Positions 1 to 6,434 of a DNA stretch of 8,173 bases are shown one piece after another; the stretch's first letter is position 1; the number at the start of each line of letters is the position of its first letter. The position numbers and the translations under genes are program-made. The notes under the pieces were generated by a model. The model was given only the letters and a program-made list of their open reading frames with translations. It was not told the DNA's origin and did no database searches. The DNA comes from Candidatus Woesearchaeota archaeon CG10_big_fil_rev_8_21_14_0_10_32_24 (lineage in GTDB: Archaea > Nanobdellota > Nanobdellia > Woesearchaeales > GW2011-AR9), in NCBI GenBank assembly GCA_002763025.1, contig PCYG01000034.1:1253-9425 (forward strand), written 5' to 3'.

Positions 1-223
1 GTTTAAAATTTTTTTTAATTTCCACAATTTTTTTGTTCTCATCTAAAACCAAAACATGAATAGGATAAAATACAAAAAAATTATGTAAAGAAACTTTCCT
101 TTCTGAAGGAAATTCCATGATTAAATTTTTTTTTGTACGAAACATTAATCCACGTGCTTGTAACCATAACGATTTACAATAAATCTCTTGTTCTGAAATG
201 ATAACATCATCTATTTTAATCAT
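1..223 (-). CDS. DUF192/UPF0127 family protein (3' end beyond window)
   Basis: Reading leftward from an ATG at 223-221, the frame stays open for 74 codons to the window edge. The translation carries the hallmarks of the DUF192 (UPF0127) family: an ARGLMFR segment at about residues 23-29, a short hydrophobic-acidic stretch (IMEFPSE), then HNFFVFYPIHVLVLDENKKIVEI at about residues 45-67. This last part is the archaeal form of the family's 'W/H-M-K-N-x-x-I-x-L-D-x-x-F-x-D' core. Family members are usually about 110-120 residues, so roughly 40 residues are missing. The function of the family is not established; structures show a small beta-barrel fold. Its ATG overlaps the stop of the upstream PUA gene by 8 bp, so it is almost certainly the distal gene of that operon and translationally coupled. 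No strong ribosome binding site is visible. The family call rests on the motif only. Confidence 0.8.
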   Translation of the reverse strand, partial: MIKIDDVIISEQEIYCKSLWLQARGLMFRTKKNLIMEFPSERKVSLHNFFVFYPIHVLVLDENKKIVEIKKNFK

Positions 224-656
224 TTTTCCACAAATCATCTCCTACATAATGAATATTTTTAATCACTTTACCAGATGTTGCAGCTCGCAGATCTTCAGTT
301 CCAAGAAGTGCAATTCCTACCGCTAAAGGATTTCCATTATTTTGATCAACAACAACAACAACATCATTTTTAGCAATGCCTTCTTGAATTTCCATGACAC
401 CAGGACGCATAATATCTGCCCCATTCACAACAAATTTCACTGCACCCATATCCACCATCACTTTTTTCAAACGTTCATGTGTTTGTAAATATTTTAGTGT
501 TGGAATTGGTTTCCCATTATAATAAAAAAAGGAAGGTTCATTGTTAATATATAATATCTTATGTGTGTCTTCTTTCAGAATACATTGATCTTTCTTCGTC
601 AATTTTAAACCTAATTCCTTATTTATGTCCTTAGCTTTCAAACCTGTTTGTTTCAT
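216..656 (-). CDS. MCT-1/Tma20-like PUA domain RNA-binding protein
   Basis: This 146-residue protein matches the universal archaeal PUA-domain family related to eukaryotic MCT-1/Tma20. It has an N-terminal pre-PUA part (about 1-70) with the PTLKYL segment that mirrors 'YPTLRLLHKYP' of MCT-1. The C-terminal PUA domain (about 71-143) has DMGAVKFVVNGADIMRPGV, followed by VGIALLGTEDL and the family's closing signature IHYVGDDLW. In eukaryotes MCT-1 works with DENR on the 40S subunit in recycling and re-initiation; the archaeal role is not well defined, but RNA or ribosome binding is expected. Length is near complete for the family. The start is fixed by a 4-bp ATGA overlap with the stop of the FHA gene, and its own stop overlaps the DUF192 start by 8 bp, so it is a middle gene of the operon. 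No clear Shine-Dalgarno sequence precedes it, which fits translational coupling. Confidence 0.9.
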   Translation of the reverse strand: MKQTGLKAKDINKELGLKLTKKDQCILKEDTHKILYINNEPSFFYYNGKPIPTLKYLQTHERLKKVMVDMGAVKFVVNGADIMRPGVMEIQEGIAKNDVVVVVDQNNGNPLAVGIALLGTEDLRAATSGKVIKNIHYVGDDLWKND

Positions 657-1138
657 GGATAAATAATTTGAAATTTATAAATACCTATTTCAATATGACT
701 TCTATTTACTAATTCTTTTTTACCTAAATGAACTTTCTCTTTATTAACAATAGTGCCATTTGTTGATGTATCTTGTAATTCACAAATCCAATGATAAATA
801 TTTCTATTATCCTTTTGTAAAAGTTTCCATACAATTTTACAATGACCATAGGATGATATATTTTTAGTTAAAGGTAAATCGGGCATAATAATTCTATCAA
901 CAGAAGCATTTTTATGATCCAAAATAGGTCCTAATGAAAGATGCTTCTCAAACATTTCTTGATCAATATTATTTGCACGTCCAATCAACATTGGTTTAAA
1001 CCGAACTGGAAATTTAAAAATCCTACCACCATCTGCAATCATAATTAGTTCAGCTTCTCTCTTAATTGTTCCTTTATTTAATTCGGAATCAAAGCCTCTT
1101 TGATTTCTTGTTGCTGGTAATACTCCTGTAAATCCCAT
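653..1138 (-). CDS. FHA domain protein (phosphothreonine reader)
   Basis: A 161-residue soluble protein whose C-terminal two thirds form a forkhead-associated domain. The signature residues are present in order: the G53-R54 pair in MLIGRANN, S96 with H99 in SSYGHCKI (the S-x-x-H element), and N127-G128-T129 in DTSTNGTIVN. The end, HIEIGIYKFQI, looks like the last two beta strands. These residues contact phosphothreonine in known FHA domains, so binding is probably intact. About 40 residues separate GR from S-x-x-H, longer than usual, so a loop insertion is likely. The first 45 residues are unassigned. It lies 5 bp after the membrane-protein gene and overlaps the PUA gene by ATGA. A clear ribosome binding site, GAGGT, sits 7 nt before the ATG and includes the upstream stop codon. 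A Ser/Thr kinase gene starts divergently 0.65 kb away and is the obvious candidate partner, though no direct evidence links them. Confidence 0.9.
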   Translation of the reverse strand: MGFTGVLPATRNQRGFDSELNKGTIKREAELIMIADGGRIFKFPVRFKPMLIGRANNIDQEMFEKHLSLGPILDHKNASVDRIIMPDLPLTKNISSYGHCKIVWKLLQKDNRNIYHWICELQDTSTNGTIVNKEKVHLGKKELVNRSHIEIGIYKFQIIYP

Positions 1139-1143
1139 CTTAT

Positions 1144-1671
1144 CTACCTCTTATCAAACTGTTTATATCCTAACCAAATTAAAACAGCTAATGCAATTCC
1201 TAATAATATAAATTTCAACACATCATCTGCATGTCGCCAATAACGAATTGTACCATATAATAACAATAATACGCCACCTGCCAAAATTCCTGTACTGATT
1301 GCATCTTTATTTAACATAACACCTGCAATGATTGCAAGTATTCCTATAATTATTGCGACAACAAAGACAACAAGATCATGTTGATTCTGTGCAGTTTCAA
1401 ATTCTTGATAACATTCTTTTGTATTTCTACAAAAATATCCTTTAACAGGGACAGATTCTTTAATTCCTTTAACTCCTTCAGCTCTTGGTTCTAATAAATC
1501 ATCCCAAATGCCTCCGGCTTCTTGACATGCCGATTCATTTGTGAGCTCATAAACCTCTGGACAGAATTTTGCAGATTCCGGAGCATCATGAAATACCTCA
1601 ATTCCATACCCTATAAAGAATACAAAGATAATTGCAATTGCAACTGTGAGTAAAAACTTTTTCTTTCCCAT
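1144..1671 (-). CDS. four-helix membrane protein with Cys-rich outer loop
   Basis: No named family is recognised with certainty; the layout resembles short hypothetical membrane proteins common in DPANN archaea. The 175 residues begin MGKKKFLL, a positively charged cytoplasmic start, then TM1 (about 7-23). A loop of about 75 residues follows (28-98) with four cysteines, C37, C49, C81 and C87, in the pattern FC...ACQEAGGIW...YFC...ECY. TM2 (99-119), TM3 (about 125-142) and TM4 (151-168) follow, with a basic tail ending FDKR. The positive-inside rule puts the Cys loop outside, where two disulfides could form, so a sensing or scaffolding role is possible but not shown. It is the first gene of the operon leading to FHA, PUA and DUF192. 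A TATA box centred 26.5 bp before the ATG implies a leaderless transcript and supports this start. Confidence 0.85.
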   Translation of the reverse strand: MGKKKFLLTVAIAIIFVFFIGYGIEVFHDAPESAKFCPEVYELTNESACQEAGGIWDDLLEPRAEGVKGIKESVPVKGYFCRNTKECYQEFETAQNQHDLVVFVVAIIIGILAIIAGVMLNKDAISTGILAGGVLLLLYGTIRYWRHADDVLKFILLGIALAVLIWLGYKQFDKR

Positions 1672-1692
1672 AACTAAAATACTTGCTTTTAG

Positions 1693-1702
1693 AGTTATAA
1701 AG
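1693..1702 (-). promoter_or_regulatory. TATA box of the membrane protein-FHA-PUA-DUF192 operon
   Basis: On the minus strand the sequence reads CTTTATAACT. Its centre (about 1697.5) is 26.5 bp from the A of the ATG at 1671, the usual archaeal distance from TATA box to transcription start. The transcript would begin at or next to the start codon, so it is predicted to be leaderless; no Shine-Dalgarno sequence is present between box and ATG. Confidence 0.65.
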
Positions 1703-1752
1703 TTTGTGTGCTAAACGGTGTCCCTTAAAAGTGATAAATTTTGTGAGATAAG

Positions 1753-1762
1753 TTTATAAATA
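1753..1762 (+). promoter_or_regulatory. TATA box of the Ser/Thr kinase gene
   Basis: TTTATAAATA, a near-ideal archaeal TATA box, is centred 28.5 bp before the ATG at 1786. The start site should fall within a few bases of the ATG, giving a leaderless or nearly leaderless mRNA. The bases just before the ATG (GACCTCCA) contain no Shine-Dalgarno sequence. The box is 50 bp from the divergent operon's TATA box, so a regulator bound in between could control both directions; no convincing palindrome is seen there. Confidence 0.7.
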
Positions 1763-1785
1763 GCCCCCTTAATGAAAGACCTCCA

Positions 1786-3114
1786 ATGGCAAGAATAGGC
1801 ACAGACGATATGCACAAGATTTTAGTAGATAGTGCTCTAGAAAGAAAATTATATGGTCGTTATGATTTTGCCGCATTAAATGTTGTGGGAAGTGGTGCAT
1901 ATGGAGTTGTATTTGAAGAACCATTTACTGTTGATAACCACCCAATTATTAGAAAAGTTGATTGTATTATCGCAACGCCAAAAAAATCATCTGATACATT
2001 TAAACCTTTAGATGAAGTCGTTTACCAATTAGAAAAAGTTGGTAATGAAAATAAGTATATTGTGTCATGTGATAGAGATTTATCTATTTTAAATATAGAC
2101 CAAACATTACGATTACAAAAATGTGTTACACAATACGAAGCACTTCGTGATTTAAAAGGTCAAAAATATTTCCAACAAATAACAGCACATCCAGAAATTG
2201 GTACCGATAGAGAATTTTTCTTATTAGATGGAAGATTATATGTCCAAATTTGGATGACAAAATTACCTGGTGACACATTAGAATCTTTAATGAGACAAAA
2301 GAAAAAAGATCAAACAGAAGTATTAACTCCCTACGATTTTGCAACAATCATTGAACAAGCAACTGATGCATTAATGATTATGGAAGATTATGATATTGAA
2401 CATGGCGATATTAAACCTGCAAATATTGTAATTGATAAAGAAGGTCAAGATCAATTTCAAACAGGGATCATTGATTTCGGAAGTGGAAATCTTCAAAAAT
2501 CAACAACAAGAAATAGATTACGTGGTATTGATACACAAGAATTACTTGCGACATCGTTTGATAATTATTTGGTGGGAACACCAGAATATATGGCCCCTGA
2601 AAAAGTATGTGGTAAATCAGGAAAAAAAAGTGATGCGTGGTCTTTAGGAATCACTTTATATCAAATTATAACTGGAAAACTTCCTTTTAATACTTGGACA
2701 GAATCAATGCATATGATCATGGAAGATGAAACAAGAATATATTTAGATCTTGTACGAGATAGCGAGTATTCAACAGACTTATTATCTTCAATATCCAATT
2801 TAATGACAATAAATCCCGAAAAAAGAAATCTGATACAATTGCGAGATATGGCTAGAGATATGCGAAAGAGGGGGAGATTAGTAAGAAGTAGACGATCTTA
2901 TCCTGTTTATACTCCAGATTACTTTAACCAAGATTCTTCACAAGGAACTCAAGGAATAATTGAAGAAGATAGTTTCGGAAAAACAAGAGAAATTCCTGTG
3001 GCATTTCCTTCAAGCATAGACCTTTCATTGTCTGAGCGTTCAAGAGAAGCACCTATGGTACCTCAATTAAAAAGCACAGTAGTTATGCCAAAACCAAATC
3101 AACCAATGAGTTAA
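1786..3114 (+). CDS. Hanks-type Ser/Thr protein kinase, cytoplasmic
   Basis: A 442-residue eukaryotic-like protein kinase with all core motifs: glycine loop GSGAYG (35-40), probable ATP-anchoring lysine K57 in IIRKVD, candidate alpha-C glutamate E118 in QYEALRDL, catalytic loop HGDIKPAN (206-213) with catalytic D208 and N213, D230-F231-G232, GTPEYMAPE (264-272), DAWSLG (283-288) and the late arginine R347 in NPEKR. Catalytic activity is therefore expected. Odd points: the K57-to-E118 distance is about 60 residues, far longer than usual; the DFG-to-APE segment is about 40 residues, some 15 longer than usual and rich in Thr/Ser/Arg; and HRD is replaced by HGD, so it is a non-RD kinase. The tail from about 365 is basic, then low-complexity and Ser/Thr/Pro-rich, with T388-x-x-I and T400-x-x-I as possible FHA docking sites. 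There is no membrane helix or sensor domain. It is divergent from the operon that carries an FHA protein. Promoter spacing supports this start. Confidence 0.96.
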   Translation: MARIGTDDMHKILVDSALERKLYGRYDFAALNVVGSGAYGVVFEEPFTVDNHPIIRKVDCIIATPKKSSDTFKPLDEVVYQLEKVGNENKYIVSCDRDLSILNIDQTLRLQKCVTQYEALRDLKGQKYFQQITAHPEIGTDREFFLLDGRLYVQIWMTKLPGDTLESLMRQKKKDQTEVLTPYDFATIIEQATDALMIMEDYDIEHGDIKPANIVIDKEGQDQFQTGIIDFGSGNLQKSTTRNRLRGIDTQELLATSFDNYLVGTPEYMAPEKVCGKSGKKSDAWSLGITLYQIITGKLPFNTWTESMHMIMEDETRIYLDLVRDSEYSTDLLSSISNLMTINPEKRNLIQLRDMARDMRKRGRLVRSRRSYPVYTPDYFNQDSSQGTQGIIEEDSFGKTREIPVAFPSSIDLSLSERSREAPMVPQLKSTVVMPKPNQPMS

Positions 3115-3119
3115 TTTTT
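3115..3119 (+). terminator. T-run terminator after the kinase gene
   Basis: Five T residues follow the TAA stop of the kinase directly, with more T two bases later. Archaeal RNA polymerase commonly stops at such short U-runs without a hairpin, and the convergent leuS gene begins its stop 26 bp on, so termination is needed here. The call rests on position and composition. Confidence 0.45.
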
Positions 3120-3130
3120 AATTCATGTCC

Positions 3131-3140
3131 AAAAACAAAA
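3131..3140 (-). terminator. T-rich terminator after leuS
   Basis: On the minus strand the bases just past the leuS TAA read TTTTGTTTTT. This is a typical U-rich archaeal terminator in the 26-bp gap between the convergent leuS and kinase genes. No hairpin is visible. Confidence 0.5.
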
Positions 3141-5936
3141 TTATTCTACAAGAATACCAACCTTTCCAGGTGTTGCAGATTTTGCTTTTTCATGATTTAA
3201 ATCTTCAGAAATTTTCACAATACAATCAAATTCTTGCGACAAGAAATTTTGTGCTTCTTTCACCACAGCCAATTCTTCTTCTCGCGAGGTTACAACATAG
3301 GGTAATCGTGATACATCTTTTAAGATTGATTGAACAATCCTACTTACATCTTTGCCATGCTCTTTCAAAGATTCATGAGCAAGAACAGTTTTCATGATGT
3401 CACCAACATTTCTTGTTTCGTTGATTTTCTCCGCAAGAATTCCAAATAAGGTATATCTCCAACCATCAGAAACAAATAATGTGAATGTTGATGGTTTTTC
3501 TAATTTTGCAAGTTTCATCACATTTCGCATACCATCCATCGCTGTTTTAATCAATTCTTCTCCAGCTTCTGCGTTTGGATTTATTTTTGATTCATTAACC
3601 TGTGGCCAAGATGAAGAAGAGATTAAATCTTTAGATGGATTTAGTTCTTCACTGAGATGCGGCGTAATTGGATTCATCAATCGTAACCACATTGAAACTA
3701 CTTCGTGAATTACTTCTTTATTTACACCACCTCTCCGTACATACCATCGTAAATCTTCATGGATAGTAAAATACACGATTGATGCTAATTCTCGTAGTGA
3801 ATACTCTTTCATAGAATCGTTAATTTGTTGAAGGTGTTTATACATTCGTGAAATTAACCATTGATCAATTAATTTTGCTTCCCCATTGGATTCATTTAAT
3901 TTTTCAACTAATCCATAAATCTTTTCAAGTTGATTTTTATAATTTAACACAACAGGTTCATCCCATACAACATCTGCATGTGGCGATCCAATATGCGCAT
4001 AATAAAGACGCATGGCATCTACACCATACTTTTCCATAGCTTGAGGAATAGGTTCTGCGCCACCTTTACTTTTAGAAATTTTACTTCCTTTTCCTGTAAC
4101 CCAATTATTAATGAAAATTCCTTGAGGCCAATCCTCTTTACGTAAAATACCAACGTGGTTCATTAAGAACACAGGAAAATGGACTGTTTTATGCTCCTTT
4201 CCTCCAAGGTTGATATCTAATGGATAAAAATAATCAAATTCTTCTTTGATTGGTTTCCATGCCTTTTTTCCTTTTCCTTCTCCTAAGAAAACATAATCAA
4301 AAAATTCTTCTGTTAAATCATTTACTTTTAACGTACCATTCTTTGTAAATTTTGAAATAATATAAAATACAGGATAAAGTGTAGAATCTGCAATTGGTTC
4401 AACAATCCATTTATCGTCAAAAGGCAATTTACTTCCTTGCCAATTTCCTAATCGTACACATGCCCTATCTTGGAACCAATCTAAAATTCCGGGAAGATTT
4501 TCCTTGTATTCTTTTGGATAAATATTCATAGATGCAACATGTTCTTTTGTTTTATCTGTTAATTCTTGATTGGAATATTTAATGAACCATTGATCATCAA
4601 TACGTTTAATAACAACAGGTTCACCACATCTACACATAACTTCCTCAGATAAATCATAAAACACATCTGCCTTATGTTTCTTAATCAAATCTTGTTTCAC
4701 CAATTCTTTTGCTTCTTCAACTCTCTTACCTGCGTAGATTCCACAATTCGCACGCATGATTCCTGAATGATGACCAACCTTGTAGATTTCAGCTGTTGCA
4801 TCTTTTAATTTAGGATCTTCTAAAGATGTTATGTTCATTTTTTGTACAATTTCCTGTGCTGGAAATTCTCCATAACCCTTAGATTCAATAATAGGAATTA
4901 ATTTCACATTAACATTCAACCCGTACTGAGATTGTAATGTTTGATTTTCTTCTAACGTTTTTAATGCAATATAATCATAAGGTGCATCAGAAGGCACACA
5001 AGTTACAATACCACTTCCCATATCTGCATCTACAAAGGATGCAGGAAATATTGGAATCTCTTTGTCAATACCCGGTGCAATTGCTGTTTTTCCAATAAGA
5101 TCCTTAACATTAATTCCTTCTTTTAAAATAACATCATCCTTTTGATATTTTAACTTCTCGGCTGCTTGTTCAGACATAATCCAATTCTGTCCTTCCACTT
5201 CTACTTTGACATATTTTACTAAAGGATTCACCCACAGATTTGTTTGTCCGTAAATTGTTTCAGGACGTAATGTTGCTGCAACGAGATAATCATGACCAAA
5301 TTTAAATTTTAATAAAGTGTATTCTTGTTTCTCCGCTTTTCCTCCTTTAGAAATATCTGTTTCAGAAGGATCAACAGCAACAGGACCATGCACAACACAC
5401 GCTGTTGCAAAATAGGGTTTTTGCACAAGAAGATCTTTTTGTTGTAATTTTAAAAATTGCCATTGAATAAATTTTTCATAATCTTTCCACGTTGTACATG
5501 TGTAACGATCCCAATCACAAAGGAATCCAAATTTCTTAAAATAATCTTCTACGTACACTTCATTAAAATATTCAATCACCGCTTCCGGTGTTATTAATGT
5601 AGGAATCGTTTCCTCGGGACAACCATTTGTTCTGAGATAGGTAATCCATTGCTCATCTTTATTTTTAATTTTGTTTGCGAATCCCGATGCCAAGTTTCCA
5701 GACGCATGCATGCCTAATGGAAATAACACTTCCTTCCCCTGCATTCTTTCATAACGTGTTATCATATCTGTGTAAGAATAACCCCTCATATGTCCTACAT
5801 GTGGATAACCTGAAGGGCCAGGATATGCAAAAATCATAAAGAATTTAGATTTATCAGAAACTGTTGCAACACCTAATTTAGCATCTGCCCATTTCTTCTG
5901 CCATTTATCTTGAATTTCTACCCAATTTACTGTCAT
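3141..5936 (-). CDS. leuS: leucyl-tRNA synthetase, archaeal/eukaryotic type
   Basis: A 931-residue class I aminoacyl-tRNA synthetase that charges tRNA-Leu with leucine in the cytoplasm. The HIGH motif is HVGH (46-49) after YPGPSGYP. The second motif is KISKS (619-623), with isoleucine where methionine is most common. The CP1 editing domain (about 190-400) has TLRPET (222-227) and the VPSDAPYDY segment whose D321 aligns with the conserved editing aspartate; the 'PSD-x-P' form is typical of the archaeal/eukaryotic class. A CRCG pair (435-438) may bind zinc. Positions 690-770 (DQWLISRM ... HEDLRWYVRR ... MNPITPHLSEEL) are the anticodon-binding helical bundle, followed by the archaeal C-terminal extension. 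Length is slightly below the usual 940-970, with no gap in the core. A TATA box about 24.5 bp before the ATG points to a leaderless single-gene transcript, with a T-rich terminator downstream. Confidence 0.98.
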   Translation of the reverse strand: MTVNWVEIQDKWQKKWADAKLGVATVSDKSKFFMIFAYPGPSGYPHVGHMRGYSYTDMITRYERMQGKEVLFPLGMHASGNLASGFANKIKNKDEQWITYLRTNGCPEETIPTLITPEAVIEYFNEVYVEDYFKKFGFLCDWDRYTCTTWKDYEKFIQWQFLKLQQKDLLVQKPYFATACVVHGPVAVDPSETDISKGGKAEKQEYTLLKFKFGHDYLVAATLRPETIYGQTNLWVNPLVKYVKVEVEGQNWIMSEQAAEKLKYQKDDVILKEGINVKDLIGKTAIAPGIDKEIPIFPASFVDADMGSGIVTCVPSDAPYDYIALKTLEENQTLQSQYGLNVNVKLIPIIESKGYGEFPAQEIVQKMNITSLEDPKLKDATAEIYKVGHHSGIMRANCGIYAGKRVEEAKELVKQDLIKKHKADVFYDLSEEVMCRCGEPVVIKRIDDQWFIKYSNQELTDKTKEHVASMNIYPKEYKENLPGILDWFQDRACVRLGNWQGSKLPFDDKWIVEPIADSTLYPVFYIISKFTKNGTLKVNDLTEEFFDYVFLGEGKGKKAWKPIKEEFDYFYPLDINLGGKEHKTVHFPVFLMNHVGILRKEDWPQGIFINNWVTGKGSKISKSKGGAEPIPQAMEKYGVDAMRLYYAHIGSPHADVVWDEPVVLNYKNQLEKIYGLVEKLNESNGEAKLIDQWLISRMYKHLQQINDSMKEYSLRELASIVYFTIHEDLRWYVRRGGVNKEVIHEVVSMWLRLMNPITPHLSEELNPSKDLISSSSWPQVNESKINPNAEAGEELIKTAMDGMRNVMKLAKLEKPSTFTLFVSDGWRYTLFGILAEKINETRNVGDIMKTVLAHESLKEHGKDVSRIVQSILKDVSRLPYVVTSREEELAVVKEAQNFLSQEFDCIVKISEDLNHEKAKSATPGKVGILVE

Positions 5937-5955
5937 GGTAGGAATATTAGAAGGG

Positions 5956-5965
5956 TATTTATATA
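5956..5965 (-). promoter_or_regulatory. TATA box of leuS
   Basis: On the minus strand the sequence reads TATATAAATA, centred about 24.5 bp before the leuS ATG at 5936. The mRNA should start at or next to the ATG. The bases between (CCCTTCTAATATTCCTACC) have no Shine-Dalgarno sequence, which fits leaderless translation. Confidence 0.7.
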
Positions 5966-5978
5966 GATTTGGGAAAGA

Positions 5979-5986
5979 TTTTTAGA
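5979..5986 (+). promoter_or_regulatory. weak TATA-like element for the resolvase-related gene
   Basis: TTTTTAGA is centred about 26.5 bp before the ATG at 6009, the same spacing as the better boxes in this window. It is a poor match. A more TATA-like TTTATAGA (5996-6003) lies only some 10 bp from the ATG, too close for a leaderless start at 6009. Confidence 0.35.
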
Positions 5987-6008
5987 GTTTCAAGATTTAT
6001 AGATTCAA

Positions 6009-6434
6009 ATGAACCTCAATACCATCGTTCTCATCGTTCTCATCGTTATCATCCTCATCTTTCTTTACATCGGATACATCATCGGCAGAAAGATAGAAGA
6101 CCACACTTGGAAACTTCACAAACTTGAACCAATCATCAAATCTAGAATCAAAACATCTAGGTCCGTCATTGGTGGGCAGTTCTCAGAACAACTTGCGCCA
6201 TACTTACCAAACTTTCCTTACAAGCCTTCTGAAGTACGATTCATGGGAAAACCAATTGATTTCATTGTGTTCAAAGGAATGGATGATAAAGAAATTGAAG
6301 AAGTCATTTTCGTTGAAGTAAAATCCGGAAGTGCAAAACAACTTTCTAAACATGAACGTATTTTAAAAGATGTGATTAAAGAAAAAAAAGTAAGATGGGA
6401 ACAGTATGATGTTGATGAAAATATTACGAACTGA
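6009..6434 (+). CDS. Holliday-junction-resolvase-related endonuclease, membrane-anchored
   Basis: A 141-residue protein of the 'endonuclease related to archaeal Holliday junction resolvase' family (Endonuc_Holl type). Residues 5-26 are a single hydrophobic helix, as in other members. The domain runs from RSVIGGQFSEQLAPYLP (51-67) through FMGKPIDFIVF (78-88) and IFVEVKSG (100-107) to the basic region RILKDVIKEKKVRWEQY. The PD-(D/E)xK residues are visible: E60, D84, E103 and K105. Nuclease activity on DNA is expected from the fold; the true substrate of the membrane-bound family is unknown. The N-terminal helix is coded by three nearly identical 9-bp units and by ATC/CTC/GTT codons unlike the TTA/ATT-rich rest. 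Its 3' end overlaps the convergent vapC by 11 bp. Promoter evidence is weak, but no other early ATG exists. Confidence 0.86.
   Translation: MNLNTIVLIVLIVIILIFLYIGYIIGRKIEDHTWKLHKLEPIIKSRIKTSRSVIGGQFSEQLAPYLPNFPYKPSEVRFMGKPIDFIVFKGMDDKEIEEVIFVEVKSGSAKQLSKHERILKDVIKEKKVRWEQYDVDENITN
6023..6049 (+). repeat. three tandem 9-bp units inside the TM helix codons
   Basis: CATCGTTCT occurs at 6023-6031 and 6032-6040, followed by CATCGTTAT at 6041-6049. They code for repeated Ile-Val-Leu/Ile in the membrane helix of the resolvase-related protein. Slippage of whole units would keep the frame and only change helix length. Confidence 0.8.

Noticed and set aside
1672..1785. operator or small RNA in the divergent kinase/operon promoter region
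   Set aside because: Only the two TATA boxes are convincing. No palindrome or direct repeat of useful length was found between them.
2126..2647. short frames on both strands inside the kinase gene
   Set aside because: They overlap the conserved kinase core, and their peptides look like frame-shifted translations of low-GC coding DNA.
3125..4039. plus-strand reading frames opposite leuS
   Set aside because: They are antisense to conserved synthetase domains and show no protein-family features or start signals.
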